A stretch of DNA of 51,477 bases from an uncultured Oscillatoriales cyanobacterium. GTDB taxonomy: Bacteria; Cyanobacteriota; Cyanobacteriia; Cyanobacteriales; Microcoleaceae. The notes beneath the pieces are model-generated. The model saw only the letters and a program-made list of their open reading frames with translations. It ran no database searches and was not told the origin of the DNA. Both the position numbers and the translations under genes were made by a program. Within the stretch, counting starts at the first letter, position 1. Each line of letters opens with the position of its first letter. Shown here piece after piece: positions 1-8,468 of the stretch. The DNA is taken from positions 1 to 51,477 of the forward strand of contig CAITND010000072.1 in the NCBI GenBank assembly GCA_903893625.1, written 5' to 3'.

Positions 1-405
1 GGTAGAATTATAAGGATTCGCTAACGCTCAATTGTTTGCTGGTCGGCATTCATCTCACCGCTAAACCATTGGGGGTACTCGCTGCGCTCGATAAATCCCC
101 CTCGGTTATAGCGGGAGCCTTCTGCCGACATTAAGGTAAAATTGATGAGAACTACCAGTTTAAACTTAATTGCCATTAGTGTTTTCTGCATTACCGTTAG
201 GTGAGTGTGGGTAGTTCACTTGAGCTAGGATAATTACTGTGAGTTATTTTCTCCAAAATCCACAGAAATAGTGACCACATTGACTAAATCCTGAATCACG
301 GCGCGATAAATTAGAGAAATAGAGTCAGGCTAGAAGTCGGTATTTTCACCATTCTCTAAAATTATAGGTGAATCAATTATGCTTCAGAGTAAGCGGGAGA
401 ATCTT
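1..405. other. Left-edge region without a clear gene
   Basis: No recognisable gene lies here. Positions 71-101 can form a hairpin: GGGGG and CCCCC flank a CTCGCTGCGCTCG core, of the kind seen in intergenic cyanobacterial repeats. A minus-strand open frame of 56 codons (21-191) begins with a basic then hydrophobic stretch and ends in TIER; it matches no family I know. It could be a chance frame or the tail of a decayed element extending beyond the window. The right part (about 230-405) should contain the promoter of the PadR gene. Confidence 0.4.
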
Positions 406-744
406 ATGACCTTTGAAGAAATCTATCAATTTTTCCAAGAACCCCCGCCTATCTATCTCAATAAAGAGTTGGCGGTTTGCTACATTTTGTCTGTTTTTCT
501 CCAAGGGGACTCCTATGGAACCGAACTGATTGAACGACTGGAACAGGAATATTCCACCTATCGATTATCCGACACGGTTCTCTACGGCGCCCTCAAGTTC
601 CTAGAAAAACAAGGAACAATTACGGGATACTGGCAGAAGGTGGAAGGTAGAGGTCGCCCTCGCAGGATGTACCAAATCATACCTGAATATAAACATCAGG
701 CTCAAGATTTGGCACGGCTTTGGTCTGAATATACATCTCGGTAA
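406..744 (+). CDS. PadR-family transcriptional regulator
   Basis: This is a small winged-helix DNA-binding protein of about 112 residues. PadR proteins usually act as dimeric repressors that respond to small molecules or stress. The wHTH is visible as YGTELIERL, then the recognition region LSDTVLYGALKFLEKQG, then the wing GRGRPRRMYQI, which carries the family's typical G-R-P-R/K-Y pattern. I chose the ATG at 406 over one at 379 because GGGAGA lies about 7 bases upstream of it. The long C-terminal dimerisation helix of classical PadR proteins is short here, so this is a compact member. The next gene, a CCB1 homologue, is 56 bp downstream on the same strand, but the target of the regulator cannot be read from the sequence. 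Confidence 0.85.
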   Translation: MTFEEIYQFFQEPPPIYLNKELAVCYILSVFLQGDSYGTELIERLEQEYSTYRLSDTVLYGALKFLEKQGTITGYWQKVEGRGRPRRMYQIIPEYKHQAQDLARLWSEYTSR

Positions 745-800
745 ATTTATGTAAACTAAAAATCAACGAGTGACACTTTCAGACTATACTGGTTTAATCT

Positions 801-1340
801 ATGCTCATTCCCGTAATCCCTTCGACTTTCGTGCTGACGCTATTACTAGCCATTGGGTTATTCTTCTTCATTCGAGCTTCGATTAAAGATCGAACACAGC
901 AAGAACAACTCATTGCGGAACAGGAGGCGGACTCCCTGCTCACGGAAACTCAGCAGTATTTTGCGTCACGAGCCTATCGTGTTACGGAGTTGAATCGGGA
1001 AAACAATCAAATTACCTTTGAGGGGTTAGTCCGCCCCAGTTGGTTTTTAGCCATCTTCTTAACCCTATTAACAGCCGTGGGACTGTTATGTCTAGGGTTA
1101 GTGCTATCGATGGCTATTCCCAACACGGGCAAACTCCCTTGGGGGCTGGTGTTGCTTTCGCCCCTGGCGGGTTGGTTTTATTGGCAAGGTGCCCGGCGCC
1201 CAGAACAAGTCTCTCTCAAGCTAGATGCTGTTCTCGATCAGGGAAAGGGAAACCAAACCCAAAGTTTAATTACCGTTACCGCTCACCGAGACGAACTGGC
1301 AACGCTCAAACAAGCACTCCACCTCAAACCCTGCGAATAA
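801..1340 (+). CDS. CCB1-type cofactor assembly of complex C protein (DUF3529)
   Basis: This 179-residue protein looks like the cyanobacterial CCB1 family. In plants and algae the CCB proteins are needed for covalent attachment of haem c(i) to cytochrome b6 in the b6f complex. Visible features are an N-terminal membrane helix (about residues 7-27), a short linker rich in Glu and Gln, the conserved block ITFEGLVRPSWFLAIFL leading into a second helix (about 75-100), and a third helix near GLVLLSPLAGWFYW. A soluble beta-rich tail follows. The length and the three-helix layout suit the family. The protein would sit in the thylakoid membrane. Assignment is by recognition of the VRPSWF block and topology; the biochemical role is inferred from plant homologues. 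Confidence 0.75.
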   Translation: MLIPVIPSTFVLTLLLAIGLFFFIRASIKDRTQQEQLIAEQEADSLLTETQQYFASRAYRVTELNRENNQITFEGLVRPSWFLAIFLTLLTAVGLLCLGLVLSMAIPNTGKLPWGLVLLSPLAGWFYWQGARRPEQVSLKLDAVLDQGKGNQTQSLITVTAHRDELATLKQALHLKPCE

Positions 1341-1360
1341 TTGCCATCAAACCCTGATTA

Positions 1361-1380
1361 GAAGCACAGACTTCTGTGTT
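1361..1380. terminator. Possible hairpin terminator after the CCB1 gene
   Basis: An imperfect stem (AGCACAGA paired with TCTGTGTT) lies 20 bp beyond the CCB1 stop codon. There is no clear T-tract, so function as a terminator is uncertain. A second, perfect 7-bp hairpin (GATGTTG-CCGA-CAACATC) lies at 1593-1610, just past the end of the convergent DUF3155 gene, and could serve that gene. Confidence 0.35.
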
Positions 1381-1624
1381 AGTTGGCAAAAAGAGATGCA
1401 ACCAACTTTTAACCGACTAGACGCCAAGAGAAAAATTGCCCCGATTGACCTCTTTCCACCAGACACATCCGGTTCCTTTCTCTTGCGCCTGCCTTATAGG
1501 AGTTAAGGACTGAAGCTCATGTTGGTGATGGCTATCATCAGGTGTCATGGCTCAAGAAAAGTTCCGCATTTAGAAAACCCTTTCAACATGAGGATGTTGC
1601 CGACAACATCTGGACTTCTGGACT

Positions 1625-1951
1625 TCAAACCCCCTTAGTAGTAGTGGAAGCAGAAGACATCGGTGTTGCTTTTTCCACTAGCTGTTTTAAACTGGGGAAT
1701 AAAAAGTGATTTTCTTCAACATACTGGGCCCCAAACAGACCCTTTTCGGCCCAGAAGTACCGATCTGTGGTATGCTCATTTCGCTTGACAAGAAGCAAAG
1801 CAGGAGGAATAATCCCCTCAGCATGGATAAACTTGCGAGCAGCAGTTACAGGTTTATCTTCGCCACTCGAAATGCTATATTGAGGCACACATTCTAAAAT
1901 TCTACGTCCTTCTTGTCTGCGACGGCTTTTACGCTTACGTCTTCTAGCCAA
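1625..1951 (-). CDS. DUF3155 domain protein
   Basis: This 108-residue protein has a strongly basic N-terminus (ARRRKRKSRRRQEGRR) followed by the ILECVPQYSI block typical of DUF3155, a family I know only from cyanobacteria and with no assigned function. The start is a TTG at 1951, preceded 8 bases upstream by a near-perfect Shine-Dalgarno AAGGAGG (about 1960-1966). No ATG is available in this frame near the start, so the TTG is very likely real. The basic head suggests nucleic-acid or ribosome contact, but that is only inference. The C-terminus is Ser/Thr-rich. The gene is convergent with CCB1 and divergent from the histidine kinase. Confidence 0.8.
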   Translation of the reverse strand: MARRRKRKSRRRQEGRRILECVPQYSISSGEDKPVTAARKFIHAEGIIPPALLLVKRNEHTTDRYFWAEKGLFGAQYVEENHFLFPSLKQLVEKATPMSSASTTTKGV

Positions 1952-2141
1952 CTTGTTGACCTCCTTTTTAAGCAGGCGGGTTGTAAATATAGCTACAAAA
2001 TCCGAGAGAAGTATATCTGTTCTAGTTCAAAATTTCAAGCTGTTTTAATAGATTGATACAAAAGAGGGTTGACAGTTGGCGGTTGTTGGTTATCGGTTAA
2101 TAGTCAGCATCTCATCTGTCAATCGTTAAAACTCAACCGTT

Positions 2142-3557
2142 ATGATGATCACAGCAAGTTCTGAGTTTGTTCAACTCTGTCGCACTCAACTGTCATTGAC
2201 AGCGAGTTTAGGTGCGTCGTTGAGTGTGGTCTACTTAGCGGAGGCTTGGGTGGATGAGGAACAGAAGAAACTGATTCCCATTGCCACTTATCCTGAGACA
2301 TCCCTGGAGGATTTGCAACTTCCGGGTGTGATGCCTTTACCAGAAACCTTAATGCCGACCTTACCCCGCTTATTAACCCCAGAACTGGAGGCGAAAACCA
2401 GCATCCTCTTAACTTCGGAGGAGATTAACGATTTTTCCAAGACGGAAACTGACGGGGATAAACCGATGGAGGAAGCAGCCTCCTGGCAACAACGGTGTCA
2501 AACGGTTTTGCCTCTAATTCAGGAAGAAGTGGTCTTAGGCTTTTTAGTCACCGGACGTCATGATCGACCTTGGAATCCAGACGAATACCGTCAACTACAA
2601 GCGATCGCTCATACCTTAGCTATTGCCTGTATTTTAGATCAACGCGGCCAATGGTGGCAACAACAATTAGGACGACAGCAACACCTACAAGCGCAACAGG
2701 CTGATACACTTCATAATATTTTCCATCAACTCAAAAGTCCGCTCACGGCTGTTCGTACCTTTGGGAAATTATTATTAAAGCGACTGCTGCCAGAAGATAA
2801 AAATTATCCCATTGCTAATAGTATTTTGCGGGAGAGCGATCGCATCCAAGAATTGTTGCAACAAGCGGATCAAACCTTAGAAAGCACAGACTCCCCCTTA
2901 AGTCTACCTCTAACGGTAGATTCTGTCTCGATTTCGACGCCTCCATCGGCAGAAATTATTTCCCCGTCTTCGGCGTTAGCTTTGTTACCCGCCTGTAATC
3001 AGCTTGAACCCTTAGACTTGTATGAGGTATTATCACCGTTAATTTTATCAACGCAAGCGATCGCAGAAGAACGACAACTCCAGTGTCAAGTTGATCTCCC
3101 CCCCAAATTACCCCCGATCCAGGGGAATAGTAAAGCCTTACGAGAAGTTTTGAGTAATCTCCTCGATAACGCCTTAAAATATACTCCACCGGGCGGAAAA
3201 CTTTGGATTCGAGTTCGACTGAACAAACCGACTAAAAAACGGAAATCTCAACCCCCGCAAATCGGAATTGGGATTAGCGATACTGGCCCAGGAATTCCCC
3301 CAGAAGATTTAGAGCATTTATTTGAACGTCACTATCGGGGTGTCCAAGGAAATTCTGAAATTCCAGGGACAGGTTTAGGGTTAGCGATCGCTAAAGTATT
3401 AATAGAACAAATGCACGGAGAGATTCAAGTATTCTCTCCTGTTCATCCCGCCTGGGTATCGGAGGATAACGTTTCCCCCCCTGAAGACCCCAGAGGAACA
3501 ACATTTATCGTTTGGTTACAGGTTGTAACCCCTGATGGAGAATTGAACGTGATTTGA
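2142..3557 (+). CDS. hik2: GAF-domain sensor histidine kinase, probably Hik2/CSK type
   Basis: This 471-residue soluble kinase has an N-terminal GAF-like domain (about 1-165), a dimerisation/phosphoacceptor domain with the H-box FHQLKSPLTAVRTFGKLLLK (His195), and an ATPase domain with N-box NLLDNALKY (near 337), G1 DTGPGIP (near 380) and G2 GTGLGLAIA (near 409). The H-box with RTFGKLLLKRLLP and the N-terminal FVQLC..Q....LGASLSVVYL pattern match what I recall of cyanobacterial Hik2 and chloroplast sensor kinase. Those couple photosynthetic redox or salt state to gene expression and carry a conserved N-terminal Cys; Cys13 is the likely equivalent here. No membrane helix is visible. No response regulator is adjacent, as is common for cyanobacterial kinases. 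The symbol is a family guess. Confidence 0.72.
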   Translation: MMITASSEFVQLCRTQLSLTASLGASLSVVYLAEAWVDEEQKKLIPIATYPETSLEDLQLPGVMPLPETLMPTLPRLLTPELEAKTSILLTSEEINDFSKTETDGDKPMEEAASWQQRCQTVLPLIQEEVVLGFLVTGRHDRPWNPDEYRQLQAIAHTLAIACILDQRGQWWQQQLGRQQHLQAQQADTLHNIFHQLKSPLTAVRTFGKLLLKRLLPEDKNYPIANSILRESDRIQELLQQADQTLESTDSPLSLPLTVDSVSISTPPSAEIISPSSALALLPACNQLEPLDLYEVLSPLILSTQAIAEERQLQCQVDLPPKLPPIQGNSKALREVLSNLLDNALKYTPPGGKLWIRVRLNKPTKKRKSQPPQIGIGISDTGPGIPPEDLEHLFERHYRGVQGNSEIPGTGLGLAIAKVLIEQMHGEIQVFSPVHPAWVSEDNVSPPEDPRGTTFIVWLQVVTPDGELNVI

Positions 3558-3688
3558 TAAAATTATTTTTTCTTAGCTGATGTTGTACTTGTCCCCAAGC
3601 AAATACTCGTGTTGGGTGTAACTACAAACGCTTCTGAGTTCAAGAATTGATCCATTTCCTCTTACCAAATTTACCCGATTTAAAACCC

Positions 3689-4327
3689 ATGAGTTCATCT
3701 GCTAATTCTGATAATATTATCAATAACCCCGTGAATTCTTCCCTGCCTTTAGAAGACAATTCTGCCAAACCAGTCCCTTATGTTGCTCAAGAAGATATCC
3801 TTTATCGTGCTTTTGATCGCAAAACGGTCTGTCGGGTTTTGAGTCAAGCTCATATTTATGTTTCTATTCGCTGGACAAGAACCCATCTTTATATTGGAAT
3901 TCCGAGTACCGTTTTAGCCGCTGTTGCTGGTGTGCAAGCCATCTCTAGTTTAGGAGGAAATTATCAATTAGTCTCCATGATTATTCCAGTTTTAGTGGCT
4001 ATTCTCGCACCCTTGTTAACCTTTTTAGATCCCAATGGCAAAGCAAATACCCATTTAGTCGCGTCCAGAGTTTATGAACAAATGGCAGATCAATATGATT
4101 CTTTTTTACTTAAATGTCGTTTAGAACCCCGACCCATTGAGGAAGAACTTAATGATTTAGTTCAGATTAATTCTGCATATAGTGAAAGTAAAAAATCCCT
4201 TCCAGCTTGTCCTGAATGGGCTTATCAACAAGCCCTTAACACGGAAAATGCCATCCAAAAATTGATTCCTGCTGAACTTAAAGAGGCTGGGGGGCATAAT
4301 AGATTTATGACGAATTCTCCCTATTAA
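3689..4327 (+). CDS. SLATT-like two-TM membrane protein
   Basis: This protein of about 212 residues has a polar N-terminus, then SQAHIYVSIRWTRTHLYIGIP leading into two close membrane helices (about residues 75-95 and 100-120 from the ATG), then LTFLDPNGKANTHLVASRVYEQMADQYDSFLLKC and a helical cytosolic tail. The two helices followed by a conserved helical block containing Tyr and Arg resemble SLATT/DUF4231 proteins. In other bacteria SLATT proteins are predicted pore-forming effectors linked to nucleotide second messengers. The open frame extends upstream to a TTG at 3647, but the ATG at 3689 gives a more typical start; neither has a good ribosome site. It is 42 bp upstream of another two-TM gene. 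Family assignment is moderate. Confidence 0.5.
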   Translation: MSSSANSDNIINNPVNSSLPLEDNSAKPVPYVAQEDILYRAFDRKTVCRVLSQAHIYVSIRWTRTHLYIGIPSTVLAAVAGVQAISSLGGNYQLVSMIIPVLVAILAPLLTFLDPNGKANTHLVASRVYEQMADQYDSFLLKCRLEPRPIEEELNDLVQINSAYSESKKSLPACPEWAYQQALNTENAIQKLIPAELKEAGGHNRFMTNSPY

Positions 4328-4369
4328 AATTAGAGTTGGCAGGTCTAATCTGTAGCCATAGCTTCTGAC

Positions 4370-5029
4370 ATGGGTATAATGCAATCTGATTTAGAAGGAT
4401 TAGAAATTACTCCAGGGGAAATCAAACATTGGAGTGGTATTAATCAGAATTCCCTGTATCGACCTGCCACCGTTAAAAAATTGATTAGGGAAGGTTTAAA
4501 AACCTTCTGTATTTCGGGATTATTATTAATTAGTTATTGGATTTGGAGTTTAATTTTTCCTGAAATATCCTTAATTTTAATCATTATTTATTTAATCATT
4601 GGAGTGCTATTAATCCTTGAAGATAGTATCAAATTTTGGAATACCTTAACCCGTCCCCAGTTTGTTAAACTCTGTAATCAAGTTGATCGTTACAACTCTA
4701 TTGTTAAAGCTTTAAGCATTTATGATCAACTTGAAGCAACCCAACATCCCCCAGGAAAATTAAACAATCGAAAAGCCATTATTGAAGCCTTAAACTTAAT
4801 TAGAATAGAATTAATTAGAGGATTAAAAATAGAACGAACCTTGAAAAAACATCAAAAATTTATTGAGCAACATTCAGAATTTTTTGATCCAAATTTCACC
4901 GCCTTAACCGTCTTACAAACAGAAGAAACCACAACCGAACAAGGAAGACTCCTCTATCAAGCCTTTCAAATTGCTTCAGAAGTTCATGCACAATTAAAAC
5001 AACTTCAGGAGCAACAAACTTCTCGTTAA
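4370..5029 (+). CDS. Uncharacterised two-TM membrane protein, partner of the SLATT-like gene
   Basis: I do not recognise a family for this 219-residue protein. It has two adjacent hydrophobic helices (about residues 44-60 and 65-85, rich in Ile and Leu) followed by a long charged helical region (about 90-219) with LKKHQKFIEQH and a Gln-rich end. The topology, a short N-terminus then a helical hairpin and a cytosolic helical tail, repeats that of the preceding gene, from which it is separated by only 42 bp. The two are probably co-transcribed and may have arisen by ancient duplication or act together. Function is unknown. Confidence 0.6.
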   Translation: MGIMQSDLEGLEITPGEIKHWSGINQNSLYRPATVKKLIREGLKTFCISGLLLISYWIWSLIFPEISLILIIIYLIIGVLLILEDSIKFWNTLTRPQFVKLCNQVDRYNSIVKALSIYDQLEATQHPPGKLNNRKAIIEALNLIRIELIRGLKIERTLKKHQKFIEQHSEFFDPNFTALTVLQTEETTTEQGRLLYQAFQIASEVHAQLKQLQEQQTSR

Positions 5030-5097
5030 GTGGTAGGCTATTCTTAATATCCTATAAATCCTCCGATGACCTCAACACAATTTTGATAGGAACTCCA

Positions 5098-6420
5098 ATG
5101 CGACCTAAAATTATTGTTCTCGATGATGACCCCACAGGTTCTCAAACCGTTCATAGTTGCTTATTGCTGACTCAATGGGATGTCGATACTTTACGAATTG
5201 GACTGGCTGACCAATCTCCGATTTTCTTTATTCTGACGAATACTAGAGCCCTAACACCTGAACAAGCCGCCTCCGTCACCCGTGAAGTCACCCAAAATTT
5301 AAAATTAGCCCTCGCCGCCGAATCTATTACTGATTTTATGGTGGTCAGTCGTTCTGATTCTACCTTACGCGGTCATTATCCGATAGAAACCGATGTCATC
5401 GCCGAGGAACTTGGCCCCTTTGATGCTCATTTTCTAGTTCCCGCCTTTTTTGAAGGAGGAAGAATTACCCGCAATAGTATTCATTATTTAATGGTTGATG
5501 GTGTAGAAACCCCCGTTCATTTAACAGAATTTGCTAAGGATTCTGTTTTCGCTTATCAACATAGTTATTTACCCGATTATGTCACCGAAAAAACCAAAGG
5601 TTTGATTCCATCGGAAAAAGTAGAACGATTTTCTTTATCGGATATTCGGGTGGGAACGTTACCTCGGTTAATGCGTTTAACAGACAATCAATGTGTGGTT
5701 GTTGATGGTGAAACTCAAGCTGATTTTGATCAATTCGCCTCGGATATTATTACCGCCGCCAGTCAAGGAAAACGCTTTTTATTCCGCAGCGCGGCGAGTA
5801 TTTTAACCTCTTTAGCTGCTTTAGGAAATCAACCCATTCCCGCCGAAGAAATGGCAAAATACACCCGTAATGGTAAACCGGGTGTAGTAATTATGGGTTC
5901 CCATGTAAAGAAATCCACCCAACAATTAGAACAGTTATTACAAGCACCTGGAATAGTCGGAATAGAGGTAGATGTTTCCCATTTATTAGAAGAAAGTGAT
6001 CTCCAAAGACAGGAACTTTTACAACAAATTTTAGACCAAATTTATGCTATTCATAATGCAGGTCAAACCCCAGTAATTTATACCAGTCGTCAAGAATTAC
6101 AATTTGATACTGTAGAAATTCGGTTAGCCTTTGGGACTAAAGTTTCAGACCTACTGATGGATATTGTTAGAGGTTTACCGCCAGATATTGGATTTTTAAT
6201 TAGTAAAGGCGGAATTACCTCTAATGATGTCTTGAGTAAAGGATTAGCGTTAAAAACAGCCCGATTATTGGGTCAGGTGTTAGCGGGTTGTTCAATGGTT
6301 AAAACTTCTTCTAATCATCCCCTCTATCCTAATTTACCTGTTGTTTTATTCCCTGGAAATGTGGGAGACTCCGATGGTTTAGCAACGGTTTATCGACGTT
6401 TAAGTCAACCCTTAACCTAA
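5098..6420 (+). CDS. Four-carbon acid sugar kinase family protein (DUF1537)
   Basis: This protein of about 440 residues belongs to the OtnK/DtnK family, ATP-dependent kinases that phosphorylate four-carbon acid sugars such as threonate, erythronate or 2-oxotetronate. The N-terminal domain begins with VLDDDPTGSQTVH, the conserved Asp-rich substrate-binding segment, followed by SRSDSTLRGHYP. The C-terminal nucleotide-binding domain shows GSHVKKSTQQLE and ISKGGITSNDV, the family's Gly-rich loops. I chose ATG 5098 because AGGAA lies just upstream; the frame extends to a TTG at 5083. Usual neighbours of this family (dehydrogenase, isomerase, aldolase) are absent, so the substrate is unknown. Confidence 0.85.
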   Translation: MRPKIIVLDDDPTGSQTVHSCLLLTQWDVDTLRIGLADQSPIFFILTNTRALTPEQAASVTREVTQNLKLALAAESITDFMVVSRSDSTLRGHYPIETDVIAEELGPFDAHFLVPAFFEGGRITRNSIHYLMVDGVETPVHLTEFAKDSVFAYQHSYLPDYVTEKTKGLIPSEKVERFSLSDIRVGTLPRLMRLTDNQCVVVDGETQADFDQFASDIITAASQGKRFLFRSAASILTSLAALGNQPIPAEEMAKYTRNGKPGVVIMGSHVKKSTQQLEQLLQAPGIVGIEVDVSHLLEESDLQRQELLQQILDQIYAIHNAGQTPVIYTSRQELQFDTVEIRLAFGTKVSDLLMDIVRGLPPDIGFLISKGGITSNDVLSKGLALKTARLLGQVLAGCSMVKTSSNHPLYPNLPVVLFPGNVGDSDGLATVYRRLSQPLT

Positions 6421-6423
6421 TAA

Positions 6424-6461
6424 CTGTAGGGTGTGTGCGCTGCGCTTACGCACCACTCCCT
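6424..6461. repeat. Intergenic palindromic repeat
   Basis: The sequence runs GTAGGGTGTGTGCGC, TGCGCTTACGCACCA. It has the form of the widespread cyanobacterial GTAGGGTGCG...CGCACC intergenic repeat and can fold on itself. It lies between the ends of two convergent genes, where it may also help transcript ending. Confidence 0.5.
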
Positions 6462-6510
6462 AATTGAACTTAATTAATCTGCGAATAATCATAAATCACT
6501 ACTGACAAGC

Positions 6511-7971
6511 CTATGGCTTCTTCTTAAAAATCCAAGCCAGTCCGAGAATTCCTACATAAAAGAATAACGCCACTAAAAAACTGATTATCACTGATATTCC
6601 AAAGGTTATGACGGGATAATCAGTCGCATATTGATTTAATAATAGACCCGAACTAGAGCCTGTAATTCCTCCCGCACTCATTCCTGTACCGACGGCTAAA
6701 ATTTTGATTTGGAGTTGATAATTATTCTCTTGTTCCCGTTTTTCATGACCTAGTTGGTTTTCGGTTTGTTCAATTTCTGTAATCCCCCGAATAGATGCGA
6801 TCGCTCGATCTACTAAAGTAGAACCCTCAACAAAATAGTTGAGTTCATCATTAATTCTTTCTTGAAAATATTTACTATCCTGATTAATAAAACTGAGAAA
6901 AAAATCTAAGTTCTGACTATAATTAATTAATGATTTCTCTTTTAATTTCCGTTCAATTGTTTTTAAAGTTTGTTGATAGTTTTTACTATTAATTGCAATT
7001 GTATTTCTATAATGTTTTAAATTGCGGAGAGTTTGAGAATAGGTAAAATCTTGGTGAGATAAAGCTTTAAGTTTTTGTTTAAGAAACTTTAAGTCTGCTT
7101 CATCTAAAAAAGATTCATCTGTTATTTCCCGATTTAAAAACTCATTTAAACTTTTGATTTCCCCTTCAATTTCACCATAATAATTAAAGGCTTTTTCATA
7201 TTGTTTGAGGCTTTGCTGGTAGGCTGTAATCACTTTATTACGATAATAAAATAAATCAATAAACTCAGAATAACAATTAATAAAATCTTCACTGCTTTGA
7301 TTCTCTGTGAATAACCAAATTAAAACATGAAAGTAGGGAAGGTCTGAAGAATCAAGATTGATTTGACTTAAATTATCATATTCAAAAATAGGACTTCCAA
7401 ATAATTCCCCTTGGTTTTGTAGGGGAGGACGTTGTTGATTATTGGGGATAAATTCTTCTAAGCATTTTTGAGCTAAATTTTCTAAATCTTTTTGAGCTAA
7501 ATTTTCTAAATCTTCAATTAAGCTTTGTTTAAATTCCTCTGGAATAAAAGCAGTAATTAATAAAGTTTGTCCGAGGGAACTATCAACAAATTCGGGTAAA
7601 AATATCTGATCTCGATTAATTTCTCGGAAAAAATTTAACGATATTTCTTCTGTTTTTTTGCCGTTTTCCTGTTCGGGACGACGTAAATTAAACGCTACAG
7701 CATAACTATCATAAAGACATTGGGGATAAATCCTGACCGTAATGGGAATTTCACTATTAGGGAGTTTTTCGTCTATTTTAATCGGTGAAATTTTAAAGGT
7801 TTCGTCAACCAGATTTAACCGTTCTGAAAAATGCAGACTTTCTAAGATTTGATTACACTTATCCCAAAGTTTTTGAGGGTTTTCAACTCTATTATTGCCA
7901 TCATCCCTTAAGACTTTCCAGAGATGAAAAGCAAATAAATGTAAATTGGGAGCATAAACTTTTTCTATCAT
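6511..7971 (-). CDS. Uncharacterised membrane-anchored protein in CHAT operon
   Basis: I do not recognise this 486-residue protein. The first ~250 residues are soluble and mixed alpha/beta, with no motif I can name. Residues about 250-400 are charged helices likely to form coiled coils. The C-terminus has a Gly/Ser-rich hydrophobic segment (TGMSAGGITGSSSGLLL) followed by a long hydrophobic stretch (about 450-482) ending in FKKKP, so the protein is probably anchored by one or two C-terminal helices with the body in the cytosol. An 8-residue tandem repeat (DLENLAQK twice, near 155-170) comes from a 24-bp DNA duplication. It starts one base after the stop of the 147-aa gene, so translation is probably coupled, and it is the third gene after the TPR-CHAT protease. 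It is a plausible effector or substrate, which is inference. Confidence 0.65.
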   Translation of the reverse strand: MIEKVYAPNLHLFAFHLWKVLRDDGNNRVENPQKLWDKCNQILESLHFSERLNLVDETFKISPIKIDEKLPNSEIPITVRIYPQCLYDSYAVAFNLRRPEQENGKKTEEISLNFFREINRDQIFLPEFVDSSLGQTLLITAFIPEEFKQSLIEDLENLAQKDLENLAQKCLEEFIPNNQQRPPLQNQGELFGSPIFEYDNLSQINLDSSDLPYFHVLIWLFTENQSSEDFINCYSEFIDLFYYRNKVITAYQQSLKQYEKAFNYYGEIEGEIKSLNEFLNREITDESFLDEADLKFLKQKLKALSHQDFTYSQTLRNLKHYRNTIAINSKNYQQTLKTIERKLKEKSLINYSQNLDFFLSFINQDSKYFQERINDELNYFVEGSTLVDRAIASIRGITEIEQTENQLGHEKREQENNYQLQIKILAVGTGMSAGGITGSSSGLLLNQYATDYPVITFGISVIISFLVALFFYVGILGLAWIFKKKP

Positions 7972-7972
7972 C

Positions 7973-8416
7973 TTAACGATTAATCCATTGGCTTAAAATT
8001 TGCTTAACATAATCCAAAATAGGAACTTTAACCGGACAATTTTCGCCGATTTCAGAGGTAGGAGTAATTAAAATTCTAACTTCAGAATAGGAATTTTCTG
8101 ATTGAGAATATTCTGAGGTTTCAAGTTGAAAATTAGGAATAATCCAGCGATCTTTATGGGGTTCAGAATCACTAATTTCATCGAGTTCTTTTCGCTCTTT
8201 TCGTTTGGCTTTATCATATTCTTTTAACTGTTGCTCAGAAACTCCTCCACACCATTCTTTAATAGAATTTGCAGCTTGTTGAATTTCACCAGGCTCTAAA
8301 TTTTCCAGTTGTTCTAATAATCGGGTTAAACTGGATTTATCCTGATCTTGAAGAATGGGAGGTTGAATTTCTAACAGTTCTAAAAAACAAACTAGGGTTT
8401 CAATAGAGTCTTGCAT
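7973..8416 (-). CDS. Uncharacterised 147-aa protein between CHAT protease and membrane protein
   Basis: No known family is recognised. The N-terminal ~70 residues (IETLVCFLELLEIQ, LTRLLEQLENLEPGEIQQAANSI) look like a compact helical bundle. A very charged linker follows (KAKRKERKELDE), then a likely beta region (WIIPNFQLE, EVRILITPTSEIG) and a final helix. The size and helical head would suit an adaptor between sensor and effector, but that is inference. The ATG at 8416 has GAGGG nearby upstream. The gene lies 52 bp after the CHAT gene, and its stop TAA is separated by one base from the ATG of the next gene. Confidence 0.65.
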   Translation of the reverse strand: MQDSIETLVCFLELLEIQPPILQDQDKSSLTRLLEQLENLEPGEIQQAANSIKEWCGGVSEQQLKEYDKAKRKERKELDEISDSEPHKDRWIIPNFQLETSEYSQSENSYSEVRILITPTSEIGENCPVKVPILDYVKQILSQWINR

Positions 8417-8468
8417 TATTTATTCCCTCAACGAATTGACAATAATAGAAGATCAAGATAATTTTAAC

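Noticed and set aside
21-191. 56-codon minus-strand frame at the left edge as a secreted peptide
   Set aside because: It has a signal-like start but no ribosome site, and its second half is read from an intergenic-type hairpin repeat.
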